A stretch of DNA of 64,000 nucleotides from Roseiarcus sp963780825. Its GTDB lineage: Bacteria > Pseudomonadota > Alphaproteobacteria > Rhizobiales > Beijerinckiaceae. Below are positions 60,890-64,000 of this stretch, one piece after another (position 1 is the stretch's first letter; every line of letters begins with the position of its first letter). Position numbers and translations under genes: made by a program. The notes under the pieces were generated by a model. The model was not told where the DNA came from and searched no databases. It saw only the letters and a program-made list of their open reading frames with translations. The stretch spans positions 558,001-622,000 of the forward strand of contig CAWADL010000024.1 of the NCBI GenBank assembly GCA_963780825.1. Direction: 5' to 3'.

Positions 60890-60921
60890 AATATACAATC
60901 GGCCGCCACGAAAAGGTGGCG
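60890..60921 (-). promoter_or_regulatory. candidate promoter and palindrome upstream of the TIR-STAND gene
   Basis: On the minus strand TATATT (60890-60895) lies about 21 bases before the start codon and could be a -10 box. Just upstream is a perfect palindrome CGCCAC-GAAAAG-GTGGCG (60904-60921), overlapping the -35 position, where a regulator could bind. No good -35 is visible. Confidence 0.25.
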
Positions 60922-61020
60922 ACCCCCGTCGACTAGACTGTTAGCAGACTGTACTCTGAAAGTAAGACATGTCCGAGGATAGGTCACGAATTTAAGCGGC
61001 GGCGGCGAACCCAACCAGCC

Positions 61021-61409
61021 TCACTTGGCCACGCCTTCGACCATATACGAACGAAAGGTCGCGTATTTGTCGCCGATCTTTCTCGCATCCAAATAGGCGG
61101 GCGAAGCGAACGCGGCTTTGGCCTGATCCAGATTATCGAAAGCCGTCACGATCACACGGCCCGCCGGTGGCGAGCCATCCATAGTGACGGTTTTGCCGCC
61201 GCGCACCAGGAATTTGCCCCCGGCCGTTTCGATCGCTTTGGCCGCTAGCGGCGCGTACTCCTTTAGATACGCGTCTTGGTTGGTTATGTTGACTTCAACC
61301 ACTTCATAAGCAGGCGGCTTCGATTGCGGCGCGCAGGATTGGGGCGGCGTAGGGCGCCGAGCGCAAACGCGGCCGGCAGCGTCAATGCAAGCGCGGAGCG
61401 AATTCTCAT
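61021..61409 (-). CDS. exported DUF1330 family protein, frameshifted in the leader
   Basis: About 128 residues. ATG 61409 follows GGGAGAAG and starts a signal peptide (RIRSALALTLPAAFALGA); a frame change near 61345 then leads to KPPAYEVVEVNITNQ and the 93-residue DUF1330 domain (YAPLAAKAIETAGGKFLVRG, VIVTAFDNLDQAKAAFASPA). DUF1330 proteins are small ferredoxin-like dimers of unknown function. Export is unusual for the family. It is divergent from the SnoaL-like gene. Confidence 0.8.
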
Positions 61410-61573
61410 GATCTTCTCCCTGGCTGGCTGTTTGTTGTTCTCGGCTTCGCTTTTGAAGCGCGCCTTGGCGGTTTGTATCAGAGAGTGGACGGAGAATATA
61501 TGTAGACCATTGGCTTGTAATACACCGCCGTCCGCGCCAATCTCAGCGCCACGTAAACCCCAGGTGAAACGCC

Positions 61574-62059
61574 GTGGATCGCAGAAGCCTTCTCATCTCA
61601 GGATTTTTCGCAGGCGCCGCCGTTACCGCTGGCGAAGCGATGGCGGAAACCTCGGCTGCCGACCTGCCCAAGCGCTTCGCGGCCACGCTGAGCGCCGGCG
61701 ACATGCAGGGCTTCGCGGCGTTGTTCGGTGACGATTATGTCAATCACCAAGTCAGCGCCGCCGCTCCACCGCCCGCAGGCGCGAGCCCGAAGCAGTCGAC
61801 GGTTGCGTTTTTCACCCACCGGGTCGATGCACTCGCCGGCCTGAAGGTCAGCATCGAGGCAAGCCTTGCCCAGGGCGATCTCTGCGCCGCAAGCTTCGTC
61901 TATGAGGGCGTGCATCAGGGCGTGTACTATGGCGTCGCGCCGACTGGCCGGAAGCTGCGCTTCACCTCCTGCGACATCTTTCGTCTCGCGGACGGGAAGA
62001 TCGTCGAGCACTGGGGCATGGGCGATATCGCCGGGGTGCTTGCGCAGCTCAAAGGATAG
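61574..62059 (+). CDS. exported SnoaL-like protein
   Basis: A 161-residue protein starting at GTG 61574 with a short twin-arginine-like leader (MDRRSLLISGFFAGAAVTAG, A-x-A near residue 24). The mature part is an NTF2/SnoaL fold: LPKRFAATLSAGDMQGFAAL, DDYVNHQVSAA, and the C-terminal SCDIFRLADGKIVEHWGMGD typical of SnoaL-type polyketide cyclases and predicted ester cyclases. The substrate is unknown. It precedes xdhA by 41 bases on the same strand. Confidence 0.82.
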   Translation: MDRRSLLISGFFAGAAVTAGEAMAETSAADLPKRFAATLSAGDMQGFAALFGDDYVNHQVSAAAPPPAGASPKQSTVAFFTHRVDALAGLKVSIEASLAQGDLCAASFVYEGVHQGVYYGVAPTGRKLRFTSCDIFRLADGKIVEHWGMGDIAGVLAQLKG

Positions 62060-62100
62060 GGCGGCCTGACGCGCTGCCGCGGGCATGATAAGCTCGGCGG

Positions 62101-63571
62101 ATGACGACCGCCACCCGCTCTCAGATCGCGTTCCGCTTTCGCGGCAAGACCGTCGCGCTCGCCGGTTTTCCCCCGACCGCACGCTGCTTGACTGGCTGCG
62201 CGACGAAGCCATGGCCAAGGGGACGAAGGAAGGCTGCGCGGAAGGCGATTGCGGCGCTTGCACGGTCGTGCTGTGCCGGCCGCGAAACGGCGGCCTCAGC
62301 TACGAACCCGTCAACGCCTGCATCCTGCTGCTCGGCCAAGTCGACGGCGCCGAACTGTTGACCGTCGAAGACCTCGCCCAAGGCGAAACCCTGCATCCCG
62401 TGCAGCAGGCGATGGTCGATCTGCACGGCTCGCAATGCGGGTTCTGCACGCCGGGCATCGTGATGAGCCTGTTCGCGCACTACCACGACGGCGTCGCCGC
62501 GACGCGGGAGAGCGTCAACGAGGCGCTGGCGGGGAACCTCTGCCGCTGCACAGGCTATCGCCCGATTCTCGAGGCGGCGCTGATGACGATCGACGGCGCG
62601 CCGAAAGATCGTTTTGCGGAAGCCGCGCCGGTGCGTCTGGCGACGCTGGAGACGCTGGCAAGCGGCGACCTGTTGGTTGGCGACCAGATGAGCTTTTTCG
62701 CGGCGCCGGCAAGCGAACATGCGCTCAGCCAGCTCTATGCCGCGCATCCCGACGCGGTGCTGCTCGGCGGCGCCACAGACGTTGGGCTTTGGGTGACCAA
62801 GCGGTTCATGCGGCTACCGAAGATCATTTGGTTGGGCCGCGTGGCTGAATTCGACCGGATAGCGGCTGATGAGCAAACCCTTGCGATCGGCGCCGGCGTG
62901 AAGCTTTCGGACGCAGAGGCTAGCTTGGCGGCGCTTCACCCCGATCTCGGCCAGATCATGTCGCGCTTCGGCTCGCGTCAGGTGCGGGTGAGCGGCACGG
63001 TCGGCGGCAATATCGCCAACGGCTCGCCGATCGGCGATCTCGCGCCGGCGCTGATCGCGCTGGACGGCACAGTTGAACTGCGACAGGGCGACGTGTCCCG
63101 CCAACTGCCGCTCGAAGCGTTCTTCCTCGGCTATGGCAAACAGGACCGGCGCGCCTTCCGAGTATGTCCGCGCCCTGCACATCCCGCGCCTGAAGCCGCA
63201 TCAGACCTATCGCGCCTACAAGGTCTCGAAGCGCTTCGATGAAGACATATCCGCCGTGATGGGCGCGTTCCGCTTCGATCTCGACGGACGCCGCGTGGCG
63301 AGCGCCCGCGTCGCCTTCGGCGGCATGGCGGCGACGCCGAAACGGGCGAGCGCTTGCGAAGCCGCGCTCGCCGGCGTCGATCTCGACGATCCCGCGACCT
63401 GGGAGCCGGCGATCGCGGCGATCGCTTCGGATTTTCAACCGCTCACCGACATGCGCGCCTCCTCCGCCTATCGCAGCGAGGTTGGCGCGAATTCGTGTCC
63501 GCCGCGCCCTCTTGGAAACCTCCGGCGCCGGCGCGCCGCTCCGCCTCGGAGAGCTCCGTGCTGCTGAATAA
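62101..63571 (+). CDS. xdhA: xanthine dehydrogenase small subunit, frameshifted
   Basis: About 488 residues with two 2Fe-2S clusters and FAD, passing electrons from XdhB. After a frame change near 62170 come DRTLLDWLRDEAMAKGTKEG, GCAEGDCGACTVVL (plant-type cluster), GSQCGFCTPGIVMSL and GNLCRCTGYRPI (second cluster). The FAD domain has LLGGATDVGLWVTKR and SRQVRVSGTVGGNIANGSP. Frame changes near 63155 and 63490-63505 lead to VRALHIPRLKPHQTYRAYKV and the end RRALLETSGAGAPL, TAA 63569-63571. It overlaps xdhB by 14 bases. Confidence 0.93.
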
Positions 63572-64000
63572 GATAACCGAAATTCCGCGCGTCCCGCTGG
63601 AGCGTGAGACGCAGGTTGTTCACAAGCCGCATCCCCACGATTCCGCGCGGCTGCATGTGCGCGGCCTCGCGCCCTACATCGACGATATCCGCGAACCCCA
63701 GGGCCTGCTGCATCTGGCGGTGGGCCAGGCCAACAAGGCGTGCGGGACGTTTGGTTGCTCTGGACCTCGACGCCGTTCGGAGCGCGCCAGACGTCGTCGC
63801 GGTGATAACCGCCGCCGATATTCCCGGCGCCAACGACATCGCGCCCGTCTTCAAGGACGAGCCTTTGTTCGCAACGGACGAAATCCTGTATTTCGGCCAA
63901 CCTTTGTTTGCTGTCGCCGCCCGCACGCGCGACGCCGCGCGGCGCGCGGCGAAACTCGCCAAGATCGAAATTGCCGAGACGAAGCCTGTGCTGACCGTCG
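63558..64000 (+). CDS. xdhB: xanthine dehydrogenase molybdenum subunit, 3'-truncated by the window, frameshifted
   Basis: Only the N-terminal ~147 residues are present. It starts at GTG 63558 inside the end of xdhA and reads LNKITEIPRVPLERETQVVH, DSARLHVRGLAPYIDDIREP. One frame change near 63740 is followed by ALDLDAVRSAPDVVAVITAA, DIPGANDIAPVFKDEPLFA and ILYFGQPLFAVAARTRDAA, the usual aldehyde oxidase/xanthine dehydrogenase a/b hammerhead domain. The Mo-binding domains lie beyond 64000. With XdhA it oxidises hypoxanthine and xanthine to urate. Confidence 0.92.
   Translation, partial: MLLNKITEIPRVPLERETQVVHKPHPHDSARLHVRGLAPYIDDIREPQGLLHLAVGQANKACGTFGCSGPRRRSERARRRRGDNRRRYSRRQRHRARLQGRAFVRNGRNPVFRPTFVCCRRPHARRRAARGETRQDRNCRDEACADR

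Overview
The window looks like chromosomal DNA of a GC-rich alphaproteobacterium, most likely of the Hyphomicrobiales (Rhizobiales). Hints are the FixJ-type and HWE/HisKA_2-type signalling proteins, the DUF882 / L,D-transpeptidase / sigma-54 regulator / M3 peptidase gene order, a very long membrane-anchored coiled-coil protein, and widespread C39-like-domain HlyB/HlyD secretion genes. No rRNA, phage, integrase, transposase or CRISPR array was seen. About 28 of roughly 50 genes are broken by single-base frame changes, with conserved protein sequence continuing in another frame. These include housekeeping genes such as purB and leuC, so uncorrected sequencing indels are a likelier cause than gene decay. 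Coordinates of those genes are given as full spans across the breaks.

Layout. 1-4.1 kb: a catabolic-looking run (Gfo/Idh/MocA oxidoreductase, MaoC-like hydratase, extended SDR, core MetE-like methyltransferase, fuconolactonase-type amidohydrolase). 4.6-10.9 kb: treZ, an LLM flavin oxidoreductase, an enoyl-CoA hydratase homologue and two Tat-signal alpha/beta hydrolases of the epoxide hydrolase type. 11-15.3 kb: a DJ-1/PfpI protein and a signalling block (single receiver, FixJ-like regulator, AraC-like regulator overlapping a soluble histidine kinase). Two near-identical palindromes bracket part of this region. 15.3-20.5 kb: a sugar MFS transporter, the ergothioneine genes egtB-egtD, a SnoaL-like protein and an AAG-type DNA glycosylase. 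20.5-29.2 kb: two consecutive EmrA/EmrB-type pumps, an aldo/keto reductase and a MOSC-reductase-ferredoxin fusion. The second pump's adaptor carries a 5' end copied from the aldo/keto reductase. 29.3-36.3 kb: fumC, a ThrE-like exporter, a DUF3237 protein, tRNA-Ser(UGA), a proline racemase-family gene, an acyl-CoA dehydrogenase and purB.

36.4-48.6 kb: a ParA-like ATPase, a membrane-anchored coiled-coil protein of about 1,060 residues, a DUF882 peptidase-like protein, an L,D-transpeptidase, a sigma-54 activator and an M3 oligoendopeptidase, suggesting a cell-envelope theme. 48.6-49.3 kb is a nest of duplicated palindromic repeats. 49.3-53.8 kb: two small proteins behind a palindrome, leuC, a glutathione S-transferase and a TPR protein fused to a tubulin-tyrosine-ligase-like ATP-grasp domain. 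54-57.7 kb: a type I secretion ABC transporter and its HlyD partner. 57.9-60.9 kb: a TIR-STAND-TPR protein that resembles bacterial NLR-like defence proteins. 61-64 kb: a DUF1330 protein, a SnoaL-like protein, and xdhA with the start of xdhB.

The items judged most worth a second look are the TIR-STAND-TPR protein, the TPR-TTL protein beside a secretion system, the copied 5' end in the efflux adaptor, the shared palindrome at 10.97 and 13.51 kb, and the coiled-coil/ParA-like pair.
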